Shown: positions 32,553 through 46,300, counted from the stretch's first letter. The stretch: DNA of 64,000 nt from Hevea brasiliensis (GCF_030052815.1 NC_079510.1:1800288-1864287), one strand, 5' to 3'. The notes: generated by a model not told the origin, from the sequence alone. Translations and numbers: made by a program.

Positions 32553-35500
32553 TCATGGTGAATTACTGGGAGACACACTTATGCAAGCTTCTCTACCAAT
32601 GCACCATACTCTGCTTCTGCTTGGTGTTGCATTTACGGAGCTTGCTTTGGCTTCACTGTAAGAGAATCCTATATCAGAATTATAACTAGCATTAGATTCA
32701 CGGTACTTTCCATCCACCTTATTCATCTGATCAACCAACAAGCGTCGCGAGTGAAGAGCATGAACTGGAGTTTCTGGAATTCCTGATACATTTATTCCAG
32801 GGAAGTAACTGATTGTTGCATGAGAATTGGGATTGCTTGAAGCATCTTCCTGCAAAATGTCCCCTATCCTACACAAAATGCTGAAAGCCAAATTCCCAAG
32901 AACCCGGGAGTACGCCTCCAGAATTGAATGGCCAACATCCTATGGAAATTAACAATCACAGTTATTCCAAATATTCAGCTAAAAGTGCACTATGTTACTG
33001 TAACAGTGAAATAAATTGTAGCGGAACTAACAAAATCAAATACCATTTATTCTTAAGAAAAGTTCTTCCTTCAATACAAGCACTGTAGCTAATGTGAAGA
33101 TTTGAATTTTAGTTTGGAAGACCATTGCCACGGTACTTCTTTTTATATTTCCCAGTCTAGAAAAGAGTGAAAAGACTCTAATTGTGATTAAAACAAGAAA
33201 CTTCCCAGATCAATTATTTGTGAAGAGGGATGGAACATAAGAAATAAACAAAATTGGAGTTGTGTTGATTAATGCACAAGTTTCTTGAGCTATGTGTAGT
33301 ACACTGTTTTTATGTATAAAGTGATTCAACTCCTAGTCACTGAGATTGATCGCATGTTCAGTAATGATGATTGATTTACTTATGAGTACGATCTAAATTG
33401 TTACTTGCATTTGTGTTATTGTTATTGACATCTAACAGTGGTACGAGAGTTTGCAGGCTGATTTCCATGAATTTTAAGATTTTACCATGATGTGTATGCC
33501 CACCTTGCTCATTGTTTTTGCATGCTCACATAATTTATTGCTATGAATTAATCAAATGGAACAATAATAATATGAAAAAAAAATCCTGAAGCTTATAATA
33601 AATGCCTATTTATCAAACTCACCCTGCCATATTGGATTTTTGTAGCTTCAAGAAATGTTTGAGGAAGATTTGGATATCTGGCCTTGACTTGCTGCAGAAG
33701 GATTTCTGCTCTGTCCAACAGTGACTCTGTCTTGTCAAATTCTGAAATAGGGTCCTTAACAAAGGACCAAGATGTTCGAACAGGGGATTTACTACTAACT
33801 TGTGCTGTAATCTTCTCTTTCCATGCAAACATGGCAGCTTCCAATTTGTTAATGGCCTCAAGTGCACTGTGTTCAGATTTTAAATTAAGAGAGCTAAGCA
33901 TTTCCTCAGCTGTTTTTGAATCTGCAGTCAGGATCTTATACAGTTCCTCGCCAAGGTTTGTTTTTCCAGACTGTAAACATGGATTAAATTGGTTATGCCA
34001 AACTCTTTGTTGGAAAGCTATTATTTTAAAAGGTTGCTAGTTACTGCTTATGTTTCAGTGGTGAGAACAAGCTTACTTTAGGTAGTGCATCCCTGATAAT
34101 GGTTGGTACGGGCATTTCAAGCAATACATTTTCGTTGATAGATTTGGCAGCCTTGAAGACTTGATAGACCACTTTACTCTGATAGAGCAGTTTTTTCCTT
34201 TCTGAGTCAGAAAACCCAGTTGTGGGTACCTGTGGCAATGGGAGCCACCACCTCTTGCTCTGCTTTGTGCTTTTGGTCCTACCTTCTGCCCGGCTGCCTA
34301 CTTCTGTGTACCAAAACTCAGTATTCACCATTGAATCCAGTGTCTCCTGTAAATATTTGAGAAATTCAATGCAGTGAATATAAATAATGCGTCAACGAAT
34401 AAATTGGAAACATTGGAATGAAGAGATCACCTACAATAAGCATGGAGTCCAACTTCTGAAGTGCTGGAAGATTCATATGGATGTCTGCGCGAGCTTTTGG
34501 AGTCATTATCTGCTTCAATATCAACATCAACTATAAATATCACAAAATCAAACCAAAAATATGGTTTTATTCTTCTTAGTCCAACACAATAAAATACCTC
34601 CAAGGCCTTGCCATTGGCGCCGTTTTGCTTTGTAGGAACTAACTCAACCATATAGTTTGTAGGAGAGAGCAACCAATCCATTTCTTTTCGCCATTTGTTC
34701 TTGTTTTCTTCAGGCAATGGCTCTAGTTTCCACAGTTCCCCAAAAACTGAAGCTGCAAATCCATTTTAAACAAGCTTAAGAGCTAATGGGAAAAAGAAAA
34801 GTGAACTTGCAACATATCAAAGCAGAGAAAACTAGGAGTGTATTCAAAAGGTTGTTACTTGTATGCATACATTTAATCATCTGAATTCATTCTAGCACAT
34901 TAATTTAGTTGCTTGCAAAATGAATAACAATCAGCAGGAGTTCAGTTTTCATTTTCCCATATTTTATGCAGCAGTTTTTCTGGTCAATCTCCCACTTGCA
35001 AGCACAACTCCAAGAAAACTAGATGAAATGCTTAAACATTCGATCAACACTAATTACACTTCAGCAAACTACTAATTAAGACATAAAAGCCACAGCAAAT
35101 CGAAAAATGAAAAATCACATGAACACGTACATACGCTGTAAAATAATAATAACAATATAACAACTTAAGTTGAAATTTTAAAGTATCAATAGAAACTTTA
35201 CCTGCAAGATTTGTTATGGCATTGGATAATGCTAATGCTGTAGTGAGGCCCTTACAACCTCCTGTTATATCTTCACCCAATAACAGCTTTGCAAATTTTT
35301 CCTTCATTGTCTCCACATCCGAAAATTGGGTAGTATAAACTGGTTTTGCCTTGACATAAAAATGTTGGGGGCTTTCTGAGAGCTCCCAATCATCCAAACT
35401 GTGCTCATCCCTCTTCATTGTCAAACATTTAGAAGAAAATGATCCAAAAGCATCTTTGGTAGAAGAACAGCTCAAGTCATCATCTTCGAAGGAGTCACTC

Positions 35501-38124
35501 ATACACCCATCTCCTTGGCTTGTGCCACTTTCATTTTCATAAGATTGGTTGTTTTGAATGCAACTCTCAAGGCCATTGTATGTCACAATCCCTGAAATAT
35601 ATAATTATATATATCTATAGATCAAGAAGACAAAAAGAATATTCCCACAGATAATTCAAGAAAGATAAACACAGTTCTTCTTGCCACGAATTACAATAAT
35701 GTAAATTTTCCCCTACACATTTGGTATTTCTCAATACATAAACACAAACAAGTATGGACAGAGAGCCTCAGCTAAAACATTTCTTATGATGTCCAAATTC
35801 ATAATAAAGAACTTGTTAAGCTATGCAATCAGCAGAAGCAAAATATGTTAAGCTATGCTGTCCAAAAATTTCTTGAAGAAAACTTTTGTTCTGAGGATGT
35901 AGGTTCTCTTCTTCTTCATATATATATATATATATATATTTGGTTGAATTGGAGGCCTCCTGGCCGTGGGCTACATGATTTCCAACCCCAACACTACTTT
36001 TAAACCCATCAATATTCAATGGATTAGGATTTGGGAGACTTGAACTGAGAAAGGACATCCTCATTACTAAGTATTTCTTCTTGGTGGAAAATGATCATAA
36101 GATCTCAAATTCACTTGTGCAAACGTGCCAGGTAATCTGTCAAATTTGTCCCCATTGCAGAAAAATTAGGTAACACATGCAAATGCAAGTATTATTATTA
36201 AACGTTTACTTGCTAGTTGCTACCCTTTGTTTTGGTCTCCCAAATCTTCAAGTCAAGGATTTCAGCTCTAGCCTCCGTTCACATCATGGAACACATTAGT
36301 CAATATGAAACAAGAACCGATCTTGATGGATTTTATGTCAGTGTTAGATCAAATGTAATTTGTCTTCAACTTTCCAAAATTTACTGAGAAGCATACAAAT
36401 AGAAAGCAGAAACTTCCTATGGATATTATATTGAATGGAAGACAACAAGGGAGAAATTTCTTAGAAACTCATTTGAAAAAGACGCAATGGGTCCCTAAAC
36501 CCAATATCTACTGCTGTGCCTCACCAACAAAAAAATGCCAAAACTCGTGATATTGATCTGTCATACAGTATACCTCATATAGCACTCCTCGATGGGATGG
36601 GTATTATATTGTACAGAGAGATTCTTGTATATGATATATTTGTCACAGATCTGGAATTAGTGTTGTGCTAAAAAACTAATCAATGATATCATTTCACTAC
36701 AGCTTACAAAAAAAAAAATCATATAACTTGTGGGGATGGTACCCGCACTATACATGTAACACATATGGACACATCGCTATCGCCTTTTCCTATTTTGAAA
36801 GGAAGATTCTGCAACATAATTTGCCATCCTAGAAAGGTTAAGCACAAAACATACAAGTTCAAATTATTGGATATACCACACTAATTATTGGATATACCAC
36901 ACTAAATATGTGGGTGGGCGTGGGTCATCTGTCCCATTCCCTCCCTTACCATTGAGCGTTGATGGACATTGACCTCCATGTGAGTCCCATGTAGCTCACA
37001 TGTAAGTTTCATATTAATCTAAATTCAATAATCACACATTCCAAGAATTTAAGCATTTTCAAACCCTAAATCTACCTACCCACCTGCCCCAAATTTTAAT
37101 AAGGGACAATAAATTTTAGGGCTGCAACCTAAATTTTAAGGCTTGTTTCTACGAAGAGGTTATTAAAGAAAATCATTGTATGCAGCGTTCTAATTTACCA
37201 AAAAAATTTATTAAAAAAATTGTTGTTAAAAAATTTTTTTAAAAAAAAGCATAATCCATTAATTTAAGATCTCAAACTTAAGAAAAAATAAAATAAAAAC
37301 ACATGGTCAAAAGTAATAAATATTTGAAAGCTTATGCAGGGTGAGGATCAGATAGTCTAACTAAGAGACAGATGGACATTGCTCTTCTTCCCAGGCATCA
37401 TAAATGTCTACTGCCCACAAACAAATACATAAATAAGATCATCCATTGGAAATTGGTGGGGTCCATTACACGGCTTTCTTGGTCTGCCATATTTTCCAAA
37501 GATTTAGATGTGACGTTTGGGATCTTGGATAAGAGCTACAAAATCGATTTGAAATTGTTTTTGAAAAAAAATATATTTTTTAATATAATTTCAAAAAAAT
37601 TATTTTTTTTTAAATTTTTATCATTAACATATTTTAAACTTTCATTAAATATTTTAAAATAATAATCTTTATTAGTAATTCAAATAATATTATCAAATAA
37701 ATAAATAATTTCACTAAACAATTTTTGTGAAGAAAAATATCCACAAATTTTTTTGATCTAATGTCTAATTTACTAATAATAAGTCTTACAATATAATTTT
37801 TTTTTTTTAAATTGCTTCTCTCCATGTGGTGGGTGTGTGACGTGACAAACAATGCCCCAGACTAAAAATCAGTATTAAAATTGAAATTAATTTTTATATT
37901 AAAATAAAAAACGGATAATTCAATTATTAATTTAATAATAATTAATTAATATAATAAATTTCACATTCAACATAATAATAATAATAATAATAATAATAAT
38001 AGTAAAATACTAATAATAATGAATGAATGTGATAGTAATTCTTACTCTCTTGTTCATCGAAGTCGAGGCTAATTTCTCTATCCCAGGTGCAGCAAGCCAG
38101 CCTTCTTCTCATCATCATCATCAT
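32553..38124 (-). CDS. ROPGEF14: Rop guanine nucleotide exchange factor (PRONE domain), RopGEF14-like
   Basis: Seven coding exons join cleanly: 38124-38046, 35591-35202, 34752-34598, 34509-34435, 34346-34077, 33970-33623 and 32939-32553, giving 1704 nt and 567 residues. RopGEFs load GTP onto ROP small GTPases at the plasma membrane, downstream of receptor kinases, and so steer polar growth and signalling. The PRONE domain spans about residues 117-472: [19 protein letters not shown] at its start, then [81 protein letters not shown], and a C-terminal part with [10 protein letters not shown] and [17 protein letters not shown]. The N-terminus [20 protein letters not shown] resembles RopGEF14 proteins as I remember them; the exact member should be checked. 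Variable acidic/serine-rich N-terminal and C-terminal tails flank PRONE, as usual. All introns visible are GT-AG. Five ATG codons in a row (38124-38110) make the exact start uncertain. Confidence 0.93.
37970..38003. repeat. (ATA)n microsatellite
   Basis: AAT/ATA repeats in the first coding intron (35592-38045) of the RopGEF gene. Confidence 0.85.
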
Positions 38125-38322
38125 ATTTTTCTTGATATAATCTTTTTCTTTAAAATATATATGTTTTCCTTCTTGTTTTTGTCTATGGATGGATATGCAT
38201 AAAATTACTCAATCAGATGATTGAATATTCATCATTTCAAAAGCTGCGAACCACACCCTACATAAAATAATTAACACCCAATATTATTATTCTAATATAC
38301 TCATGATCCTTTTTCTTAATTA

Positions 38323-38363
<41 letters not shown>

Positions 38364-38364
38364 T
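38323..38364. repeat. (ATT)n microsatellite
   Basis: About 13 ATT units in the leader intron of the RopGEF gene. Confidence 0.92.
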
Positions 38365-38601
38365 TAGCTAATGAAGTCATATGCGCTTCACCCATTAATA
38401 TAGAAAGTCAGTAATTAAATATATTAAAACAAATTATTTAAAAACAGCTAAAAAAGAAATTTTATAAAAAAAAGAAAAATAATAAATTTTTATACTGTAT
38501 ATTATGTATAATTAAATCCAGTAATTAAGATTGCAATCTGACTAAAATATAACTGAATAAAATTTAAAATTGAAATTGATAACAGCTTAAAAGTCTAATG
38601 T

Positions 38602-38770
38602 TCTGTTTGACATCGAGATTCTAAATTAAAAAGAAAAACACTTTAAAAAAAATATTATTTTAAATATTATCAAAAAAATCAATTTAAGAAATGCGGTGTT
38701 CTTAAGATAAGAACATGAAAATATTTTTCTCGATGGTAATTTTAATAACAATACTAAACAAGTTCTAAAT
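38602..38770. mobile_element. possible MITE relic in the RopGEF leader intron
   Basis: The left end TCTGTTTGACATCGAGATT resembles the left end of the MITE at 41185 (TCTATTTGGCATTGAATTT). The right end (about 38750-38770) is only weakly inverted. No target duplication is clear. Confidence 0.3.
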
Positions 38771-39735
38771 TAATTGAAATTCAAACTATCGACAGCCATT
38801 CAATCATCAAATTGGATTAAATTCAAATTAAAGGTTCAATTCCGCGATTCAATGCAATTTCATTGAATTGCATTAAATTTAAAATTGAATCAGAATCAAA
38901 ATTATCTTTAAATAGAATTTGAAATTATTTTGAAATTAAAACAAAAATCACCAGATTTCAAATATAATCCAACTTATTAAATCCAATTTAAGACATTTTT
39001 AGTCATAAATTCGATTTAAAATTAAATTGAAATCAACAAAACTGACCTGTGAATATAATATTTTTTTCTACAATAGATACAAATAAACAAAAATAATATT
39101 ATTTAAAAGGCAATGGAAAAGTAATTTTGGGGAATACAGGAAGAATTGCTATCTTTGTAAAAAAAAATTTAAATTAAAAAAGAATGTACTCCCATAAAAG
39201 TTGGGTGATATAAATCAATGCGTCATAAATGAGCTGAAAGAGCCTACTCATACTTCCCACCGTACGTTCTTATTCACAGAAGCAAGTAAGCCAATGAACC
39301 GCCACGTGGTAGAGATGATAAAATAAAACCAATAAAGAAAAAAAAAATTTTTTAAATTTTATATAATAAAAAAGGCAAATGTTAGTATTGACAAATGAGT
39401 TTCTTAAGCTTTGTGATTAAATCACAAACAAGAGAATTAATCTACAATAGTATCATAAAATTAGAGTTTTTTTATATTATTTAATTAAAAAAAAAGCTTT
39501 TAAATTGAATTAGTAAAACTGGTAAAATAGGTTACAACTTCTAAAGGAGCAATGATTATGAAAAAAGCTTTGTGGATTTGCAGTCAAAAGTTGCAGAGAA
39601 ATCGCTTGTCTTACATGAGCATTGAAATTAAAAAAAAAAAAATCTATTATTCAAAATTTTCAGAATAAAAACTAAAAATAATAACGAGAATGGGGTATGT
39701 GAGAGATGCAAGGAAGAACAGGAGAAGAAATGTAC

Positions 39736-39890
39736 CTGTTTGAGGTGAAGAGCGAAGATCGTTGAAAGAACCATATGTCTACACCAAATCTAAGGAGTAA
39801 GCAACAACATCATACCAGCAGCAAGTGTATTTGGCGATTTCAGTCTCTGTCTCTTCTTCTTCTTCTTCGTGTTCTTGAGATGTACAGAGA
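39736..39890 (-). other. 5' leader exon of the RopGEF gene
   Basis: The minus strand shows a GA-rich leader ending AAACAG|GTACAT, a GT donor at 39735-39734. The matching acceptor is TATATCAAG|AAAAAT at 38131-38132, six bases before the ATG run. The leader holds a 7-codon upstream ORF (ATG at 39813, TAG ending 39790). It also has an ATG at 39774 whose frame runs through the splice into the RopGEF frame, adding 15 residues (MVLSTIFALHLKQKN). The upstream end is estimated from the TATA box. Confidence 0.6.
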
Positions 39891-39910
39891 CAAAGGGCAG
39901 TGGAGAAGCA

Positions 39911-39923
39911 ATTAATATATAGT
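39911..39923 (-). promoter_or_regulatory. TATA box of the RopGEF gene
   Basis: ACTATATATTAAT on the minus strand. It would place transcription start near 39885, at the head of the GA-rich leader. Confidence 0.6.
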
Positions 39924-40894
39924 GCGAAGTGAGATTTTTGCTTTAAAGAAAAAATATTTCTTTTTCTCTTCTTTTAATGAGAGAGAGATGGGAAAAGGCT
40001 TTGTCAGGCTCCTGTACAGTATCCGGAGCCCAGATGGGTCCAAAATGGGAAGCGCATGTGGGACCCTATCAGTCGGTTAATTTTCCTCGTCACTAAGTCA
40101 CTCTGTAAAAATCCTTCTCAGTCCTCACCTCAACTTTCCTTAATTGCTGTAAAGAAGTGGCCGCCGATCAGTTTGAATTTGGAATAGAACGCAAATCCAT
40201 TGAATTAGGGCCGAGTTTTTTCGACTTTTTTTTACTTAATTTAGATAAAAATAAAATGACTCAAAATATTTTTTAAGTATTTTTTATGTAAATTCTCATA
40301 ATTTTTTTATTTTTTTTTTTTCTTCTTATAAAATAAATAAATTAACCTTTTCATTTTTCTTTACATCAAAATAAAGGAAATTACCTTTTTCACTTTTTCA
40401 TTATTTTTCTCTCTTTTTTAACTACAAAATAAGCCTTTTAAAAACATTTACATTCCATTTGAATAAATTATGAGAAAAGAAAGAAAATAAAAAAAAAATT
40501 TTATCATTTATTTTCTCTCTTTGCTTTTAGATAACTAGAAAATAAAAAATTAAAAAATTAAAAATGACAAATAAAAAAAAATTTTTTTCTTTGAATTCTT
40601 ATTTTATTTTTAAATTAGAGAGAAAATAATTAAAAAAAATATGACAAATTTTTCTCTCCCTCATTATTTTTCTTCTTCTATCCAAATAAAAAAATATATC
40701 TTTTTAAATTTATTTTTTTCTTAATTTTTTTTCTTCCTTTCTACCTATTCAAACGAGGTGTTAATTATTTTAATTATAATGCTAGAGTAAGATTAGTGTT
40801 TATGTGGCTGATAAGGATAAATTGTATTTTTCATCTTTCCTCTTGAATGAATTACTTTTTCTTATAAAAAAATAAAATAAAATAAAATTTTAAA
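39924..40894. other. upstream of the RopGEF gene, no gene
   Basis: It has a GC-richer stretch (39960-40160), probably proximal promoter, then very AT-rich DNA with A/T tracts (40240-40760). No exon is recognised. Confidence 0.4.
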
Positions 40895-41095
40895 TTACTT
40901 TTTAATAATATTTAAAGTAATATTTTTTGAAGATATGTTTAAACCACAAAACATCATTAACGGTATGAGCATGTGCAGTTCAAAAACGGTATGAGCATGA
41001 GAGGCCAATTCATGTGCCACCTCATTACTGCTTCTCCTAATATGAACAAGAGAACATGAATTGAAAGACAAAGCCAATTGCCGAATATCATTCAT
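40895..41095 (-). pseudogene. RNase H-like fragment of LINE/RVT_3 type
   Basis: The translation NDIRQLALSFNSCSLVHIRR followed by SSNEVAHELASHA matches the C-terminal signature (HI.R..N.VAH.LA) of the RNase H-like domain found at the end of plant LINE reverse transcriptases and domesticated relatives. Only this end is present, without the upstream RT, so it is a truncated relic or processed fragment. Confidence 0.7.
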
Positions 41096-41184
41096 GAAAT
41101 AAAAGTGTTACTTATTAAATGGATTGAAACCCACCTGAAACGTCTCTTAGCAGACCCATAATCAGCTCTATTGACATTTAAGTG

Positions 41185-41423
41185 TCTATTTGGCATTGAA
41201 TTTAGAGGGTTTAAATTGTTTTTCTAAACAAAAATACTATTTTGAATGTTATTGAAAAAAATAATTTAAAAAAGAATAGATCCGAATAAATATATCTAAA
41301 ATATGTTCCAAATCAATACATATTAAAGAATTATCGAAACAAAAAATTAAAAAAAAGATGATTTAGAATGATAATTTTTCTGAACAACATTTTTTAAGTT
41401 TTTAAAATTTAATGTCAAATGGA
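41185..41423. mobile_element. MITE-like element, 239 bp
   Basis: TCTATTTGGCATTGAATTT (41185-41203) and the reverse complement of 41405-41423 match at 16 of 19. There is no coding sequence. I could not fix a target duplication. Confidence 0.55.
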
Positions 41424-42245
41424 TTTTAATTAGTAAGTACACCTAAATCGACTTTCAACTCATATTTTCTTTTTTATTTGAAAATTTTTAAAGACAATAA
41501 AGATGGTCAAAATTTAAATTCTAACTCTTTGCATTATAAAACAAACACTTCATCACTAAATTGCTAACTCAATAGTTATTTAAATATCTCTACCGGCTAA
41601 ATTAAGTTCAAAATATGAAATTTTAAGTTGTAAAATGATAACATACATTCTGTTAACAAATTGATCCTTCTGTCAAAATGCGGCCTATTTTACTATTAAT
41701 TATTTATGAAATGCCAATATTGCCCCATTCCTCTGGACACCACACCTGCCCGAGGCCCCATTACGAGGCGCCCCATGTCGATGACCTTCGAATTCTTAAA
41801 ACCAGATAAGGCCAAGTGCTTAAGCAGCTTGCAGCAAGATCCACCAGCTCCCACCACCAACATTTGAACGTATCTTGAAGATCATCTCTCAACTGCCATC
41901 CAAGAAAATGTATGGTAAATATGACCATAAAGTTTTATGTCAGTATGTTGTGTGAGGGAATTGAACAAAGCAAAGGAGATTCAGCAGCTGCAGCTCTATG
42001 TCGGTGAGAATGGGGCAGAGAGGGCAACTCTTTTATTTGTTTTTTAATTTTCTTTATCACAAAAGGCACTTTTGACATTCTATGAATGATTAATAGCTAA
42101 TTGGACCTCATTTTAATAGAATGATCAATTTGTTAACATAAGTAAAATTTGAGGACTAAATTATTACCCAAACTTAAAATAGAGACTAATTTATGAGTTT
42201 TATTATACTTTAAGGACTTGATTATAAATTACCTTGCTTTTTCAC
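41424..42245. other. non-coding, nothing recognised
   Basis: A GC-richer patch at about 41720-42020 (GAGGCCCCATTACGAGGCGC) stands out from AT-rich surroundings. No frame or RNA gene is recognised in it. Confidence 0.4.
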
Positions 42246-42450
42246 TAGGATGATAATGGATAAGATATTTTTAGATAAAATCGGGATAAAATATAATTAG
42301 GTATAAAATAAATTTAGATTTAGAAAATAACATCCGTTTTAAGTTTGGATCAAGTTTAAGTTTTCTGTATTGAATGTCCATTATTTAAATTTATTTACAT
42401 AAACAATAAAATATATTTTATAATAATCATTATAAATTTAATATTATATT
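42246..42450 (+). mobile_element. left part of a hAT-type MITE related to 30245
   Basis: TAGGATGATAATGGATAAGA closely resembles the inverted end of the MITE at 30245-30711. A GTTTGGAT/AAATTT-rich interior follows. No matching right end is found, so it is truncated or diverged. Confidence 0.4.
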
Positions 42451-43107
42451 TTAGTAAAATATTATTAAAATATTTTTACTTATTTGTTATTCAAATATTT
42501 TAACTTATTTGTTATTCAAATATCTGAGTGATCAAATGTCATAAGCTTGTTATTTGTCACTTTTGAGAAGTGGAATAGTTGATTCGACCACCTTAGTGTA
42601 ATCAATTAGCATATATTCATGAGAAAAGCTATGAATCAAATAATAATACATATTTTCTGAGATATGGAATTTAGTAAGGATAAAAAGTTAATTTACCAAT
42701 CATCTTGATAACAATGTTCAGTTAACTGTAAACCTAAAAATTAGATTAATTAAACTGTAAAATTTGTAAGTTGAGCCAATTTATCTTAAATTCATGCATG
42801 TGTAATTTATACACTGTAGAAAGATTAAGCCAATGAATTTCATAAAAAATTTATGAATTCATTTGTAAATTCAAAATTTGAATTTTTTAAAAATGAAAAT
42901 TATTTTGTAATTCTTACTAATAATTCCATGAAATTTATTATAACTAAACCAAATTCTATCAAAATTAATAGAATTTACAAAAGAATTTCAAACTTAAAAT
43001 CCTATATAATCTAAATGACAAAATCACTCTGGCCATTTTCTTTTGCCCTCTTTTATTATATCTCATTTTGTGTCATTTGCTCTTGCCATTCAGACTCTCA
43101 TTTTATC

Positions 43108-43290
43108 TATGTGATAGACAAGCACACACATGTAGACACATAAATAGATACAGACAAACACATACAAGGACATGGATACATACAGATACTAACATAAAAA
43201 TAATAGACAAATATAGATACGGACATAAACATAGACATAGACATAGATACAGACATACACACATGCAAGTAGACATAAACACAAAATTAT
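43108..43290. repeat. degenerate ACACATAGACA-type minisatellite, left part
   Basis: Loose tandem units of 6-8 bases (AGACATA, ACACATA, GATACA) run to 43290. The same pattern resumes at 49219 after the LTR block, so both are parts of one array split by insertion. Confidence 0.85.
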
Positions 43291-43300
43291 AAATTAATAG

Positions 43301-46300
43301 TGTAACTTTCAAATTCAGGACTGTTACTGGCTCTAAGGGGAATGGGTAGGCAAGAAGCTACTAGAAACCATACCAAGCCTAAACATCTTTTTCTTAAACA
43401 TTCACAGGGCCCATATAAGTCATAAAACATTTTAAATAATGAAATTTAAAGAAAATAGTTTATTTAAATCATAAGATGTGTGATAGCTAGCACAACAAAC
43501 CTTTGCATACTTACATATAAAAGAGAGTTGCATAAAATTTGCATACACCTTTTAAAAAAATTGAGGCAATAATCTCTGGAACTCATAACTTAATTATGTT
43601 GACTACATCTTCAAATCTAGTTCCTAAAAGGGTTGATAGAGAAGGGAAGTGAGCTAGTGGCTTAGCAAGTAAAAGCCTACTTAGGAAATAAAACATATAA
43701 TTAATTAAAATAGTTTAAGCACATGAGAATGGAATAGTCACATGGGTTTTCATAGCATAAACAAATCATATTAAGGTAGATATATCACCATGGTTTCTCC
43801 ATTCCTTCTCATTTCATTTATCCAATGTACCTAGCCCACTGTAAGAGCATCCTAGGACTTACTCTTAATATTCATTTCATACAAACGGATGTCAGACACA
43901 CATAATTGCCTTACTCAGACACCTTACATTCATTTGGGCTCATGTTGCATGCTTTCATTTCCATTTCATTGATAATCCATAGCTACCACACAACACAAAA
44001 TATAATGCAATGCTTTCGTGATTTACATCCATATATAAATATACATATGTTGCCCTAAAATGCAATATTATTGCTAAACAAAATAATTAAATGATGCATG
44101 AATGCATATGTGGAATAAAAGCAGGATTTAAAGAAAGCAATTTGTAATTTATACTCATATTGGATTGCTGGACTCTAATATCTCACCTACTGCTAGACAG
44201 TCCTTAGACTTCTTGACCTTACTTCTTTGATGTCCTATTTCCTTTTCTATAGGAAGAGAATTTGAAGGTCTTTAGCTTTGGGCTTAAACAATTTTAATTA
44301 AAATTTCATTTTATAGGCATAGCATGTTAAGGGTTGAAGATTGGGTTTTTGGCTGTTGAAGTTGCCATGCATTGCTTACATGACTATTTACATGTTTTAG
44401 CTGTCGAAAATCCTTGTTTCAGTTGCCAAACTTGGAGTTTTCTAGAATTCTTCCATAGTCTAAAACCTAGTGTTCAAACTCTCAAATCCTAACATTTAGT
44501 CCTAAGGTTCCCATTCTAGGTCCATTGTACCATTTTATGCTTTAAATAATAAAAATCATTCTTAAATAACCTAAACCCTTAAATTAAACTTATATTTTAT
44601 AATTTTATACTAAACCTTAAAAGAATCATAAACAAATACATTTACAAAATACTATCCCTGTAACACCCTCCTACCCGATTTACAGTGTAGCCAAGCAAGG
44701 CGTGCTACATTCGGTGCCTGAGCACCCTTTCTTATCTTACTTTATCCCTTTAAAAATTTTGAAATCATTATATTTTAAAATAAATTAAATTCACAGGAGA
44801 AACTGACGGAGTTTCCTCTAATTTATTACTGTTTGGCGTGTCTCGCTATTTACCGGTTTAAAAATCTCATATAAATTTTCAATAAAATTTTTCAATAAAA
44901 ATCTCATCTATATGTATCACAACCAACTCATTATTTCAAATATCATTATGTGTTTCAATTCCCTATTCATTTCCATACAAATACATCCATGCTCAATTTA
45001 TATGCAAAAATTCTCAATCTTCATTAATTTACATGATTTACAAACTAATTACATAAATTCATAATTTATATGATATACAAATTAAATTACATATGAAAGA
45101 GCTAATTTATTAATTTACATCACATACATATTAAATACATTTTCATACTTACATTACATTACAACAAAATAACTATTTATAAAATACAAAATATATTAGA
45201 ATGACCTATATGGGCCATATCTACATGCATTGCTGAAGAGGTGATAACCTTGAATACTTTGCAGATCTGGACTCCAATTTCCAGTCTAATATTCACTGGC
45301 CTTTGTCTTCAATACTTACGCGAGGAAACAATCCATTGCGCTAAACATTTTTGCTTAGTGGTGCAATAATATAATAAGAAAATACCATACAAATAAAGAT
45401 AAAATGAAACATAACTTGGATAATTAAGAATTAATTTCATTTGGTATGAAATTTCTAATATTAACTATATTTTATCCTAATTTGTTCTTCTTTGGAAGTA
45501 CTTAGTTCATAATTTACAGTAATAATATACAATATATAAAATTAATAAAATATTAAATTTATATTTATATTATTATGGAAGATGCATTTGTACTATTTAT
45601 TTAAGTTATATTTATTTTGCTAATCCTTTTTATCACTTCACTCAATACTTTCTAGGTGTTTTGGATCATTTTATAATAATTAAAATTTTATAGCTAATCT
45701 AGTTCATTTCAGGTATCTCTTACTCATTTATTTAATTTTTAATATTATTAATTCCTAATATTCTTAACTTATTTTGCTGTCCAAGTAACCTATGATAGGC
45801 TGACTAAACTGGATAAGCAGGTCATTGGCACTGGATACCGTGATGTCTCGGGCCGTCATACCATGGGATGCAAAATGTCAACCACGTATGCAACCAATAT
45901 GGCTAAAAAGCCATGATAATAAATAGTTGGACATACAAGCCATAAATACAGGGATAAAACCTTACACAGTACTGCTCAAATAATCTCCTATTGGCATGCC
46001 AATCTATCCAATTTGACACACGTGTCTAGGCAATACATGGGCACATTAATACTATTAAATGTTCATATGTTTTATTATTTCATTATATTTTGTATTTATA
46101 TTTTATAGCATTTTAATTCTAGTTATAATGGAAACATAATTTCCAAATTACATTTCTACGTAATTTATACATTCATTATATGATCCATATTGATCACGAT
46201 TTACATCAATTATTTTCACATACCATTATACTCAAAACATTCTTCCTTTCTCTCATGATGAGAACTAATGTCTCATTCACATATTCATGTGATTCATTTA

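Noticed and set aside
34427..34717. Single-exon frame at 34427-34717 as its own gene
   Set aside because: It runs through an intron of the RopGEF gene; exons 34598-34752 and 34435-34509 explain its conserved part.
43108..43290. Telomere-like interstitial repeat
   Set aside because: Units do not match the plant TTTAGGG telomere motif; they vary as ACACATA/AGACATA.
43068..43312. Cysteine/histidine-rich frames suggesting a small protein
   Set aside because: They are the translated ACACATAGACA-type repeat; both strands are open for the same reason.
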